A DNA stretch of 64,000 nucleotides from Aphrocallistes beatrix (Eukaryota; Porifera; Hexactinellida; Sceptrulophora; Aphrocallistidae), in assembly GCA_963281255.1 (NCBI GenBank), contig OY725490.1:1426001-1490000 (forward strand). The letters run 5' to 3'. Under the pieces are notes generated by a model that was not told where the DNA came from, did not search any database, and saw only the letters and a program-made list of their open reading frames with translations. Shown piece after piece: positions 12,145-23,036 of the stretch; within the stretch, counting starts at the first letter, position 1; the number at the start of each line of letters is the position of its first letter. A program made the position numbers and the translations under genes.

Positions 12145-12676
12145 GTTGTTAGATACGAAGGGTGTTGCCAATTCCTTTCTCGGAACACGCTCTTATATGA
12201 CGCCTGAAAAACTAAAAGGTTTATTGAGTAAATATTTGTTTTATTGTTTGTGTTTTAATTGTAAACATGAGAAAAACATGAAAATGACCATTTCTTGACC
12301 AAATAGAGTCTTTAACCAAAAACCGCGATTCATTGATCAGTTTTTCAAGACACCAATCCACATTTTTAACAATTACAACTCATCAGTTTAATCATGAGTG
12401 ACACATTTTAACACCTCTTCAGATTATTTCCAAGAGTGACTTGTGGAGCTTAGGAATTTTGTTGATAGAAATGGCGATAGGTAAAATCCCATTCCTCCAC
12501 TCCCTAGCAACGAAATTGACTCATTGATATGTCTACCTCCAGCTGGCTCTGAAAATCAGGCGCCAGTTCTCCCCAGCAATTTTGACCACCCAATGACGGC
12601 GCCATTCGAAATGCTCCAATAAGTTGCTATGGAGGTACCTCCAACTATGCCTAGAAACCATTTCACACCAGAGTTA
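12145..12676 (+). pseudogene. MEK (MAP2K) kinase fragment, copy A
   Basis: Two exon-like pieces. The piece at 12145-12218 reads LLDTKGVANSFLGTRSYM..., the activation loop and P+1 loop of MAP2K1/2. The piece at 12423-12676 reads KSDLWSLGILLIEMAIGK, kinase subdomain IX, and then goes out of frame. Compared with copy B it has lost about eight bases at the start of the second exon and one base after IGK (aaatatccc became aaatccc). No N-lobe, catalytic loop or C-terminal exons were found, so it is a dead fragment. Confidence 0.85.
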
Positions 12677-12836
12677 TGTAAGTTACAGAACTCATAAAAT
12701 CAAGTTTTGAACATATATATTCATTAATAACAGAAATCAACAGCTGAGCATATTGAAGAATACAGGACATTAGGAACGAAACAGTTAACAGAAATACATG
12801 GTCATAAACTAATAACTAGAGTAGGAGCCGTAGGAG

Positions 12837-14081
12837 TTAGAATAACTGAAGAACGTAGTTAGGATTATGAGAAACTACTATGATTCTATTTTTAGAATCA
12901 GCAGCCATTCCTGTAGGGTAAGAGAATTCTCCTCTTCCTGTTCCTTTTCTACCGAACTTATGTATCAGCTCCACTTTCCTTGTAAATATTAGGACGCAAT
13001 GAGCTGACGAATCAGCTATTAGAACATTCTGTTCAGCATCTAGATAGAAATCCCATGGATTAATCACATGCCCGCCTTCTCCACATGGAATTATCTCCCT
13101 AATCAGCTGATGAGTGTGATTATAGTAACGAATCCAATGTTCTCCTTCTGTCAGCACTACTATCTCCTCAGCTGTTATCTTGATGTTGCGAGGATGAGGA
13201 ATATCTGAAATAACTGAATTGAATGTAAGATTCGAGTTCAAACATTGAATTCTATTATTCTCATAGTCACATATGTAAATTCTATTTTTATCGTTGGATA
13301 CAGCAATACCACGAGGATCGTAAAATTCAAGTTCGTTCTTTCCCCTTTTCCCGACTGACTTCAAGAATTTCCCTTCAGCAGTGTACTCGTTCAGACAATG
13401 AACCGCATACGCTACCGCATCCTGCGTAACATACACTGAGTCGTTGCTAATACACATACCAGATGGATAGTACAACTTTTCATGGAAGTAAAATAAGAAC
13501 TGCAAAGATTTGGTAAAGACTTGGACACGATTCTTCTCAGCATCGCATACATAAATATTGTTTGTTTCAGGATGAATAGCTATTGATTGAGGATTATAGA
13601 ATGCTCCATCTGACATAGGTATTTCACTCAGCATACCACCTACTATTTCTGGGTTTTCTATTTCCTTATAGTCCCGGACATTACTCACCCAAATCGCTCC
13701 TAACTCACTCAATCTAACTTCCAACTCTGAATCCCACTTCAACGTAACTCTCCTCATGCTAGCTCTCTCCTTTTCCCAATCTTCCATTAGCTTCCTCACA
13801 CGGTCATCCAACTCTGAAACGTGTTGCATTACTAAATCTTTGTTTTTGTTTACTTTTGTTGTAGATAACTGAACCTCTTTCAGTTTTTCTAAGTCCTTAA
13901 TCTGTTCTATGATAGCACCCCCCCTGTATCGCTCCTCTAGCTGATCCAACTCTGATAGCAGTTCGCTCTGCCTCTTCACTAGCACCTGATGCGCTCTAGC
14001 AAACTTGGCTCCTAATTCCTTCCTCACTCTCTCTAAGCTCGGCAGAAATTTTTCCTGCCTTAACACACTAACACTAGCCAT
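12837..14081 (-). CDS. Coiled-coil/NHL-repeat protein, copy A (414 aa)
   Basis: Single open exon from ATG at 14081. Residues about 1-145 are charged and helical (likely coiled coil: LLSELDQLEERY, EQIKDLEKLKEVQ). About 160-414 form six NHL-type units, each with a P-x-(S/G)-(I/M)-A-like strand and a (V/I)(Y/V)-x-x-D/E turn; the clearest is YDPRGIAVSNDKNRIYICDY. Six units make a closed beta-propeller. No RING, B-box or TIR domain is encoded, so it is TRIM-NHL-like without catalytic parts; a scaffold role is inferred. It differs from copy B at 13 of 414 residues. A TATA box lies at 14159-14166, about 80 nt upstream, and the sequence upstream is conserved between copies, so both are probably expressed. 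Confidence 0.9.
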   Translation of the reverse strand: MASVSVLRQEKFLPSLERVRKELGAKFARAHQVLVKRQSELLSELDQLEERYRGGAIIEQIKDLEKLKEVQLSTTKVNKNKDLVMQHVSELDDRVRKLMEDWEKERASMRRVTLKWDSELEVRLSELGAIWVSNVRDYKEIENPEIVGGMLSEIPMSDGAFYNPQSIAIHPETNNIYVCDAEKNRVQVFTKSLQFLFYFHEKLYYPSGMCISNDSVYVTQDAVAYAVHCLNEYTAEGKFLKSVGKRGKNELEFYDPRGIAVSNDKNRIYICDYENNRIQCLNSNLTFNSVISDIPHPRNIKITAEEIVVLTEGEHWIRYYNHTHQLIREIIPCGEGGHVINPWDFYLDAEQNVLIADSSAHCVLIFTRKVELIHKFGRKGTGRGEFSYPTGMAADSKNRIIVVSHNPNYVLQLF

Positions 14082-14158
14082 TTCTTCCAGTCAAACTCAC
14101 TCTGTTCTTCCAAATAGCAAATCGTATATATTCAATAATCATTCTATATACTAGTAGC

Positions 14159-14166
14159 TTTATATA
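14159..14166 (-). promoter_or_regulatory. TATA box of NHL gene A
   Basis: TATATAAA on the minus strand, about 80 nt before the ATG at 14081, in flanking DNA conserved with copy B. Transcription start not determined. Confidence 0.5.
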
Positions 14167-14550
14167 TCTGTCTATTCTACACTGAAACATGTTCTATCAG
14201 TGTTAGTACCAATAGGAACTTCATTAAGCAGACAAAACATCCGTTGAATGTTTCTGTGGTATATTAAGAATAATTCTAAATTAGGAAAAAACTTTCTATG
14301 AGAATTCAACCATGTTTGTTGTTTTGTACATAGTTTCGTCTACAGTTCGTAACCACCTACAGTAGTTGTCGCATCAGCAACTTTCAGTAACAGAGTTCAA
14401 ACTAACCATTCGAGATTGGTTAGTGGAAGTGGTCACACGACACAAACCACTTTCATTCTTTTCATTAAAGTTCAATTAATGGTTGATAGGAATGCTCCTC
14501 GAGTATTTGAATTCTTTGTAATGTTTCAGATTTTGTAAACGTCTGAACAG

Positions 14551-14875
14551 CTAATGTGTCTGATTGAAATCGGATATCGGAGGTACACAACTCAATATAT
14601 TTTAAGGTTTAACAATTCAGTTATTGTTATCAGATATGTTATTAGGTAAATTTATGTCTCAATACCATCCATTGTACTGAAACAATGAACTTCACCATTA
14701 AAACAGACCCATAACATGATTGTAATGAAACTGTATTATAAGCTAGCGTATTCTAAACTCCGTGCTTATAAAACTACCTTACAAACTTCAAACAAAACTA
14801 AATACAGGTAAGTTGAGCTCTATGCTCTGGGTGTCTATCCGATGCCCTTATTCTAAAAATAAAACAGTGATAGTA
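14551..14875. repeat. Segmental-duplication block S, copy 2
   Basis: Matches 220-545 and 20735-21055 closely. It starts taatgtgtctgattgaaatc and includes an open stretch ending in the caggtaag donor-like site. It lies between NHL gene A and unit B. Confidence 0.75.
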
Positions 14876-14994
14876 TTCTCATTTTACAAACTGATTATAA
14901 TTACAAATTCATCACCTCATACCCTACTTAGTTATGTGAAGCTCGATGAGGACTTGATGTCATTTGAGTGGAACTTCTTATGAACCAGCTTTTC

Positions 14995-15150
14995 ATGAAC
15001 ATTCGTTTGTTACGAACCTCCTGGTCCTAATTTCATTTTTTAGATAGGAAATGTATTGAATCAAGTTCGCTTATTATGAAGTACGTATCTCTATTATGAA
15101 CACATTTTTTGCTCCCTTGGTGATTCACAATAAGCGGTCCTGATTGTACG
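14995..15150 (-). mobile_element. MITE 'cagtcagggtcgcttattgtg'
   Basis: Reverse copy of the element at 55828-55995, with ends resembling gaacattcgtttgttacgaac and ggtgattcacaataagcgg. A third copy, at 50382-51645, was split by a later insertion. Confidence 0.65.
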
Positions 15151-15182
15151 TAGATCCTCCACTCTGTAAGGAAAGTAAACTA

Positions 15183-15357
15183 CAGTTGAGTCTCCGAATA
15201 ATGGACAGATTAAGGACATTAATCTGTCTTTGTAGAGAGCTGTCCACTTCTCGTAGAGTGCTTAACTATTACATATGTACATGGTAGATTCATTCTGTTC
15301 CACGAAGTGCTTTGTAGATTGTCCGCTTTTGAGAGTATCAGTTTTGGGAGACTCCAT
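15183..15357. mobile_element. Pogo-like MITE 'cagttgagtctccgaataatgg'
   Basis: Starts TA-cagttgagtctcc and ends near ggagactccatg-TA. It belongs to the style of short TA-flanked elements seen many times here. The 200 bases after it (15360-15660) contain a gtgtctcaaaagt-like end and a 72-residue frame I do not recognise. Confidence 0.5.
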
Positions 15358-15962
15358 GTAGTACATACAGGTGTCTCAAAAGTTCTGCAACAGATTTTGC
15401 TGATATATTATACATATGCAAATAGATCTAACATCCAATAATTCTTTTTATCCCAAAATAAGGAGGATTATCTTAATAATTTTTGCATTCCAATGGCCTG
15501 TATTTCTTACGATTGTGCCAGAAGCCAGAGTAACTGGATGTATGATGTTAAAGCTGATTGGGACTTCAAATGCTCCATTCAATGATGAATCTGTAAGAAA
15601 ATATGAATCATTTTTTAAATTATTAATAACATAAACCAATGTTTAGTTCGTAAATTAATTTTTAGCAAATTTCTATGAATCATTCAGGCTAATTTATCGA
15701 TAGCAAACCACCAGAATTAATATGTGTCTCTAAACAATCTCATATTTTCCAGATGGCAAATTATTTGCTCAAATATGTTATCTAAGATGTGAGTTTTTAT
15801 TTCTAGACCACATATGAATAAATACGAGAGTTTAGTGAGCTAATATTAGTGCTATGTTGTTATTTGATTGCACAGTTAGTATACCTGTTTTGTGATTATA
15901 AGTAGAACTAGACCAGTGTAAGTGCCGAATGTTACGGGAGGATTTTGAGTGCTAGTAAACAG

Positions 15963-16515
15963 TTGTTAGACACGAAATGTGTCGCCAATTCCTTTCTCGG
16001 AACACGCTCTTATATGACGCCTGAAAGACTAAAAGGTTTGTTGAGTAAATAATTGTTTTTATTGTTTGTGCTTTAACTGTAAACATGAGAAAAACATGAA
16101 AATGACCATTTCTTGACCAAATAGAGTCTTTAACCAAAAACTGCGATTCATTGATCAGTTTTTCAAGACACCAATCCACATTTTTAACATCTAAAACTCA
16201 TCAGTTTAATCATGAGTGACACATTTTAACACCTCTCTAGGTTCAGACTATTCCCTAAAGAGTGACTTGTGGAGCTTAGGAATTTCGTTGATAGAAATGG
16301 CGATAGGTAAATATCCCATTCCTCCACTCCCTAGCAACGAGATTGACTCATTGATGTGTCTACCTCCAGCTGGTTCAGAAAATCAGGCGCCAGTTCCCCC
16401 GAGCAATTTCGACCACCCACTGATGGCGCCATTCGAAATGCTCCAATACGTTGCTATGGAGGTACCTCCAACTATGCCTAGAAACCATTTCACACCGTTA
16501 TGTAAGTTATGTAAG
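15963..16515 (+). pseudogene. MEK (MAP2K) kinase fragment, copy B
   Basis: Exon 15963-16036 reads VANSFLGTRSYMTPERLKG, the MAP2K activation segment including the serine equivalent to the second MEK1 phosphosite. After an intron with acceptor ctctctag, exon 16241-16500 reads SDYSLKSDLWSLGISLIEMA and then the proline-rich MEK insert region and a (P)FEMLQYV segment. Just before the first exon the DFG region is scrambled and not readable in one frame. No N-lobe or last C-lobe exons are present. The family identification is secure, but this copy cannot make an active kinase. Confidence 0.85.
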
Positions 16516-16562
16516 AGTTATGTAAGTTCACAGAACTCATAAAATCAAGTTTTGAACATATA

Positions 16563-17458
16563 CAGTGAAGATTGGATATAACGACATCGGATATAACGAC
16601 AAATCGCAAATAGCGACCATTTTTCCTTGCCCAGAGCGAAATCCTATTTGACTGCATACAAAAAACATCGAAAATAACGACAAATCGAAAATAACGACAC
16701 ATTTATTGTGCCCGGTGGCCTAAAAATGGATCGTCTATAACGACCTCACAGAGGGTTGAACGAGCTTTAGCTCCAAACTTTTTCTTGATTGTCAAACAAG
16801 ACACAATTCGCAACTGCTATCGTCATGTCGGTTTTGGAGACGGTCCACCACAGGCAGCATCAGATAACGCCACTGAGACAGAGAAGCCCTCTGCTGACTC
16901 CGCTGACTTACTTATATGGGGTATTGCTCAACGTGCAGAAATTGCTGGTGCAGACGTCACATTTGACGACTTTGAGGCAATAGACGATGAAGTCCTGACC
17001 GGTGTTGCAGCTGCAGGTCAAACTGTAGATAATTTACTAGATACTGTTCTGCCTTCTAATAAAGCAGCTGACGAGGAGAGTAGTGATGAGGAATGTGTAG
17101 TTCAACGTGTGCCAAAGTTTAGGGAGGCAATGGAAGGATTAGAGACAGCTCTTTTTTACCTGCGTTCCACCAAAAACTCGACGTCCACTGTCAAGCTGTA
17201 TTAAATGCTCAGTAATACACAGCTTAGTCTCCTGTCACAGAGAACAATTACTAGCTATTTCAAGTCCACATAAAGTACAGTAAAATAATTAATCAAATCA
17301 TATGCATCACCATATCATGTACTATTGTGTTTGTTACATTTTGGCTGGTATACTAAGCGTATATTGTGTGTGAACCTAAGATGTGATATAGTGACAGATC
17401 GCAAATAACGACATTTTTCTCTTACCCGATGGTACGTCGTTATATCCAATCTTCACTG
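16563..17458 (+). mobile_element. Pogo/Tigger-type transposon, internally deleted
   Basis: Perfect-looking inverted ends cagtgaagattggatataac and gttatatccaatcttcactg are flanked by TA. The left end repeats 'ataacgacaaatcgcaaa' motifs. The frame at 16785-17204 (139 aa) starts IRNCYRHVGFGDG, which resembles the region after the DDE domain in Tigger/CENP-B-like transposases, and continues into an acidic C-terminus (EESSDEE). The helix-turn-helix and DDE domains are missing, so it is non-autonomous. It interrupts unit B 3' of the MEK fragment, and the empty site is visible in unit A at about 12715. Confidence 0.85.
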
Positions 17459-17579
17459 TATATTCATTAATAACAGAAATCAACAACTGAGCATATTGTA
17501 GAATACAGGACATTAGGAACAAAACAGCTAACAGAAATACATGGTCATAAACTAATAGCTAGAGTAGGAGCAGTAGGAG

Positions 17580-18824
17580 TTAGAATAACTGAAAAACGTA
17601 GTTAGGATTATGAGAAACTACTATGATTCTATTTTTAGAATCAGCAGCCATTGCTGTAGGGTAAGAGAATTCCCCTCTTCCTGTTCCTTTTCTACCGAAC
17701 TTATGTATCAGCTCTACTTTCCTTGTAAATATTAGGACGCAATGAGCTGACGAATCAGCTATTAGAACATTCTGTTCAGCATCCAGATAGAAATCCCATG
17801 GATTAATCACATGCCCGCCTTCTCCACATGGAATTATCTCCCTAATCAGCTGATGAGTGTGATTATAGTAACGAATCCAATGTTCTCCTTCTGTCAGCAC
17901 TACTATCTCCTCAGCTGTTATCTTGATGTTGCGAGGATGAGGAATATCTGAAATAACTGAATTGTATGTAAGATTCAAGTTCAAACATTGAATTCTATTA
18001 TTCTCATAGTCACATATGTAAATTCTATTTTTATCGTTGGATACAGCAATACCACGAGGATCGTAAAATTCAAGTTCGTTCTTTCCCCTTTTCCCGACTG
18101 ACTTCAAGAATTTCCCTTCAGCAGTGTACTCGTTCAGACAATGAACCGCATACGCTACCGCATCCTGCGTAACATACACTGAGTCGTTACTAATGCACAT
18201 ACCAGATGGATAGTACAACTTTTCATGGAAGTAAAATAAGAACTTCAAAGATTTGGTAAAGACTTGGACACGATTCTTCTCAGCATCCAATACATAAACA
18301 TTGTTTGTTTCAGGATGAATAGCGATTGATTGAGGACTATAGAATGCTCCATCTGACATGGGTATTTCACTCAGCATACCACCTACTATTTCTGGGCTTT
18401 CTATTTCCTTATAGTCCCGGACATTACTCACCCAAATCGCTCCTAACTCACTCAATCTAACTTCCAACTCTGCATCCCACTTCAATGTGACTCTCCTCAT
18501 GCTAGCTCTCTCCTTTTCCCAATCTTCCCTTAGCTTCCTCACACGGTCATCCAACTCTAAAACGTGTTGCATTACTAAATCTTTGTTTTTGTTTACCTTT
18601 GTTGTAGATAACTGAACCTCTTTCAGTTTTTCTAAGTCCTTAATCTGTTCTATGATAGCACCCCCCCTGTATCGCTCCTCTAGCTGATCCAACTCTGATA
18701 GCAGTTCGCTCTGCCTCTTCACTAGCACCTGATGCACTCTAGCAAACTTGGCTCCTAATTCCTTCCTCACTCTCTCTAAGCTCGGCAGAAATTTTTCCTG
18801 CCTTAACACACTAACACTAGCCAT
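17580..18824 (-). CDS. Coiled-coil/NHL-repeat protein, copy B (414 aa)
   Basis: Same length and layout as copy A: N-terminal coiled coil of about 145 residues and a six-unit NHL propeller to the C-terminus. The 13 substitutions relative to A are spread along the protein: four in the first 120 residues (A30V, S/L, M/R, S/A), then several near the first propeller blade (N/S twice, I/V, C/L, Q/K). There are no stops or frameshifts, so purifying selection or very recent duplication is implied. Start chosen as the first ATG, conserved in both copies (MASVSVLRQEKFLP). TATA box at 18896-18903. Confidence 0.9.
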   Translation of the reverse strand: MASVSVLRQEKFLPSLERVRKELGAKFARVHQVLVKRQSELLSELDQLEERYRGGAIIEQIKDLEKLKEVQLSTTKVNKNKDLVMQHVLELDDRVRKLREDWEKERASMRRVTLKWDAELEVRLSELGAIWVSNVRDYKEIESPEIVGGMLSEIPMSDGAFYSPQSIAIHPETNNVYVLDAEKNRVQVFTKSLKFLFYFHEKLYYPSGMCISNDSVYVTQDAVAYAVHCLNEYTAEGKFLKSVGKRGKNELEFYDPRGIAVSNDKNRIYICDYENNRIQCLNLNLTYNSVISDIPHPRNIKITAEEIVVLTEGEHWIRYYNHTHQLIREIIPCGEGGHVINPWDFYLDAEQNVLIADSSAHCVLIFTRKVELIHKFGRKGTGRGEFSYPTAMAADSKNRIIVVSHNPNYVFQLF

Positions 18825-18895
18825 TTCTTCCAGTCAAACTCACTCTGTTCTTCCAAATAGCAAATCGTATATATTCAATAATCATTCTATATAGC

Positions 18896-18903
18896 TTTAT
18901 ATA
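18896..18903 (-). promoter_or_regulatory. TATA box of NHL gene B
   Basis: TATATAAA on the minus strand about 75 nt upstream of the ATG at 18824, in the same position as for copy A. Confidence 0.5.
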
Positions 18904-19278
18904 TCTGTCTATTCTACACTGAAACATGTTCTATCAGTTTTAGTACCAATAGGAACTTCATTAAGCAGACAAAACATCCGTTGAATGTTTCTGTGAATAT
19001 TAAGAATAATTCTAAATTAGGAAAGAACTTTCTATGAGAATTCAACCACGTTTGTTGTTTTGTACATAGTTTCGTCTACAGTTCGTAACCACCTACAGTA
19101 GTTGTCGCATCAGCAACTTTCAGTAACAGAGTTCAAACTAACCATACAAGGTTGGTTAGTGGAAGTGGTCACACGACACAAACCACTTTCATTCTTTTCA
19201 TTAAAGTTCAATTAATTGTTGATAGGAATGCTCCTCGAGTATTTGAATTCTTTGTAATGTTTCAGATTTTGTAAAAGT

Positions 19279-20584
19279 GTCTGTTGAAAGACCAAATATT
19301 TGATCCTGATAAGTGTCGAGAAAGATAGAGAATTAAGTCTCAGTTCCACAGTTCAATCAATCCACATAGCTGAATATGAATCATCTACTGCTTACTCTGG
19401 GCCCGAATAAACGAGTACCCCCGCTTATTAATTTAAGGGCCTTCTCCTGACCCTCGGACTTTTCCAACTCCCCCGTTTTGATTCTTAAATAGGCTTATCT
19501 AAAAGCTATTTTTCGTCGCATGCATTGCATCAACTATCTTCTATCTGGATTCTAAAGAATATTTATTTTTATTCTAGATAATATGATACGTATTACTATG
19601 CATTAATACACCAATTGATTTCAATCCAACCCCCATTTTAATCAGACCTCTATAGTTCCCTAGATTGTTGATAAGTTTGGTGATATTATTGAGGAGGTTT
19701 TGTGAGTTTGGATTTGAACTTTCACTACATATATACACATATTTTTTTAACGACGATCTTGATGTGAAAATTACACTATGATATTAGGAGTTCCACCATG
19801 ACAACGAGTATAGAATACAGGAATTTGTTTATATTCCCGACAATTGCTTTGATGAGTAATTACCCAACACAGTTACCAATGAATATAGCATTACCTTCTA
19901 AACGAGGGAAAATGTAGTCCAATAGATCTCCAGGAACGAACACACGTACGTACGGACGTAACACGCCGTTCATAGCATAATACATCTCAGAACTAGGAAC
20001 TGCACTATCTATGTGGTATAATGAAATGCACAGGATATATGAGGAGTGAAGAGATGTACTGAATCCAATTAATGATATAACTTTATCTAATATCTTCTCT
20101 GAGACCTGTCAGGCCAAAATTGGTCCGGGGATTTTAAGCGAAGTTTCTGGTAGAGAGATGCCCTTATGGCTCCTCGGTCCATATGTATGGTTATCTTCGT
20201 ACGCTTACAAATATCAGACTTAATTAGTGTTCTTTACTGGTAATGGGTTGGAATCGAGATTAAATTTCCCGAATCCGAATATGATTATGGAACTGAACCC
20301 GACACAAAAGTGCTTAAATGCACTAAAATAGATTGCAAAATTGCAATAAAACAATCTCTGTTTTGGTGTTTGGCGCTGAATGGAGTATCTCTAACATCAA
20401 GACAGTCTCCGGCGAAAGTAGACTTCTGCGTTCATTAAGCGTTATCCACCTTAATCACGAACTCGAACCAGAACCCGATTCCAACTCTGCTGGATACTCC
20501 CTCATCTAAATAACCAGGACATTGAACAAATCTTAACCTTCTCATTATTTTATTCGCTTAATTATAAATAATGTTATGAACTAT
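19279..20584. other. Intergenic stretch, no gene seen
   Basis: Contains a fragment with cccgaataaacgagtaccccc at 19395-19430, related to the element at 31553-31775. A cacgtacgtacggacg phrase at 19945 is shared with 37500, 47020 and 54210. At 20210-20300 a piece matches 11785-11875 (cttaattagtgttctttact). No convincing coding region. Confidence 0.5.
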
Positions 20585-21060
20585 CATTTCACACTTTTCA
20601 CAATACTCATCACAGTGAACTCATGGGTCAATTGATGGATCATGGCTCATGAGTTATTCGCTTGATGATTCCGGGTCCATGAGTCATGGGTCAATTATTG
20701 TGACTCATTTGTAGCTCCATCCTGGATACCACCTTACTAATGTGTCTGATTGAAATCGGAGGTGTACAACTCATTATAATATAAAGTTTAACAATTCAGT
20801 TATTGATATCAAATATAATAATTATAATGTAAATTTATATCTCAATACCATCCATTGTACAGAAAGAATGGTTATAATTGCTTCATTAAAACAGACCCAT
20901 AACATGATTGTAATGAAACTGTATTATAAGCTAGCGTATTCTAAACTCCGTGCTTATAAAACTACTTTACAAACTTCAAACAAAACTAAATACAGGTAAG
21001 TTGAGCTCTATGCTCTGGGTGTCTATCCGATGCCCTTATTCTAAAAATAAAAAAGTGATA
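20585..21060. repeat. Segmental-duplication block S, copy 3
   Basis: Long match to 60-545 in the same orientation, including the tcaattgatggatcatgg phrase and the donor-like caggtaag near 20995. Confidence 0.75.
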
Positions 21061-21279
21061 TTCGTATATTCTCAGCAAATTCCTCACCTCATATCTTACT
21101 TAGTAATATAAAGCTCAATGAGGATCTACTGACATTTGAATGGAGATTTTACATACATAGATCCTCGACTCTAAATAAAGTAAACTACTATTGAGAACAT
21201 TACTCTATTTGTAGAGAGCTCATATCCTCGTGTCACTAATGCCCACTTCTCGTTGAGTCTATAAATACATGCTACAAGT

Positions 21280-22030
21280 ATCTATTAGAATCGTTTTGGA
21301 CATAATTAGGTATGTTTTGGAATGGTAATTTAGTTGGTATTATTGTTGTTGTCAACAAATCGGTCTAACTTATGTTGCATACGGCTGGGGAGAGGTATAA
21401 TGAGTATGATCCAGTGTAGGGAGTGAGAGTGTTGGATTCTAGGTTTTCCGTTTCGTAACGTTTGAACGGCTCCTAGCCATGTGCACAATATAGACGGTGA
21501 ATAAGAGTAGAGCGAATATAAAGAAAATCAAGATTAAAATATTCCATCAGTGAATAATGTTAGGTAAAAAGCTCCACCTCATGACATTCCTCCAGTTACT
21601 GTCATAGCCGCCACATTGATAAATACCATTATAGGATCCTGTAACAACTTTGATCCAGAAGGATACTCTCTATAGAAGCAGGTTGACTTAGAGATAATAT
21701 ATTCGTACTTATCGATGCTACCTTTCATAGAGGCGTGTGCACTTAATAAATAGTAGCGGACTACAAAATAAGAATTGATTTCAATTTTATAGCGATTATT
21801 ATAAATTAAAACACGGTATAATCCCTAGTACGTGATATTTGATTTTACTGTTAGGACAAAAACGTTATTCCGAATAACGAACACGTTATGGTTTTTGTGC
21901 ACTTTATAATCGAGAATAAGGATTTAGATTGAAACAAATTGAGAGAACTATATATAATAATTATCACAACATCAGTACAAGCAGAATAATCTATGTTACA
22001 ACAAACTTAGTCGTAATGCATAGAAACTAC
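21280..22030. repeat. Duplicated block D, copy 2
   Basis: Matches the latter part of the R1 upstream block (11160-11560) and the R3 upstream block at 38320-38490 (cgtaacgtt-gaacggct, gagtagagcgaatac). No receptor gene follows it now, so it may mark a lost or translocated copy. Confidence 0.55.
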
Positions 22031-22098
22031 ACTAACAAATAATAATAAAAAGAAATTAAATACATCATTTCATCATGTCACACTGTTCACAATGCTAA

Positions 22099-22521
22099 TC
22101 ACAAAATCACACACCCAATAACTGTAGTGATTGTAATGATGTAGTCAGCAGTATACTTGTGCTGATACGGCATGTACTGGAATGACTCACTCGAGTAACT
22201 CGTCACACTAGTAGATTGACCTTCGTAGTTCCTGGAATAAAGGTGCATATTACATTGATGGATGCCTAGTCCAAACACAGTGTAGTTATCGACTTTCCGA
22301 CTACAAATTGGACATTTGAGATTATCTACCTCGGTGTTCAGTGCACAACTTTTGAAGAACCCTTTAGCTATCCAAACGTTTCCATTATACGCTTTACATA
22401 AGTGATTCTGACAGCGACCCTCAATGTTCAACCCAGGATACACTCTTCTCCAATCTGGACCACGAGTGGTGCTAAAAGACAGTTCTACAAACGAAAATCC
22501 TGGAGACGAATTTGTAGCCAT
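22099..22521 (-). CDS. Small cysteine-rich zinc-ribbon-like protein (140 aa)
   Basis: Single-exon frame with ATG at 22521. Residues 28-45 read YPGLNIEGRCQNHLCKAY, with a C37-x4-C42 pair; a CPIC knuckle (C70-x2-C73) follows, giving a plausible four-cysteine zinc site, with C59 and C90 extra. The GLN-EG-C-x4-C pattern is one I associate with small uncharacterised eukaryotic proteins often found near ubiquitin-related domains, but I cannot name the family. The last 15 residues (IITITTVIGCVIL) are hydrophobic and could be a tail anchor. It is inserted in a duplicated block (D) whose other copies lack it. The coding call rests on the length and the cysteine pattern. Confidence 0.6.
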   Translation of the reverse strand: MATNSSPGFSFVELSFSTTRGPDWRRVYPGLNIEGRCQNHLCKAYNGNVWIAKGFFKSCALNTEVDNLKCPICSRKVDNYTVFGLGIHQCNMHLYSRNYEGQSTSVTSYSSESFQYMPYQHKYTADYIITITTVIGCVIL

Positions 22522-23036
22522 TTTTATGATTAATGATTAATGAATATAAACTCATTGTAAGAAACTATTTAAGATTAAGTCATTCTAGTTGAATACTATA
22601 TAATATTATTAAAGAACTCTCGGAGATGTTATGTACTGCAAATTGAGCTCATATCATATCATTATAACTTATGCATCAGACTTAGTATATAATTAGTGTT
22701 CTTTACTGGTATTTGTGTACTGAATACTCTCTCATCTGAATAATCAGGACATTGTACGAATTGCAACCTATTATTTTATTCAATTATAACTATTTTATTC
22801 GTTTAAAACACATAACGAGTGCTATGATTTTGGAGAATATCCGAAATTTCGCCCTTCTAGAGAAATCCTTATAATAGAGTTTGCTAAATCTGTTCAGACC
22901 AAGATTATCGCTCGATGAAAATGGAATGGTCTCGTGGTTTTACTCATTAATCAATTATATAAGATAACACTATTGAAATGAGTGCTGATGATTGAGTTAA
23001 CCGAGAGCTTATTTAAAACTCCACTAACCATTAATA

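Larger units (their letters stand above)
12067..14540. repeat. Tandem segmental duplication, unit A
   Basis: Matches 15884-19278 almost throughout once the 896-bp transposon in unit B is removed. Each unit holds a MEK-like kinase fragment on plus and an NHL gene on minus, arranged tail to tail, plus about 450 bp upstream of the NHL start. Confidence 0.9.
15884..19278. repeat. Tandem segmental duplication, unit B
   Basis: Second copy of the MEK-fragment plus NHL block. It differs from unit A by small changes and by the pogo/Tigger insertion at 16563-17458, which A lacks. Homology ends shortly after cagattttgtaaa on the right. Confidence 0.9.

Noticed and set aside
15416-15639. Overlapping frames of 72 and 63 residues
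   Set aside because: Possible transposon end nearby (gtgtctcaaaagt), but no recognisable transposase motif in either frame.
12145-16515. A functional MEK kinase gene spread over both fragments
   Set aside because: Only activation-loop and subdomain IX exons exist, the DFG region is scrambled, and copy A is frameshifted.
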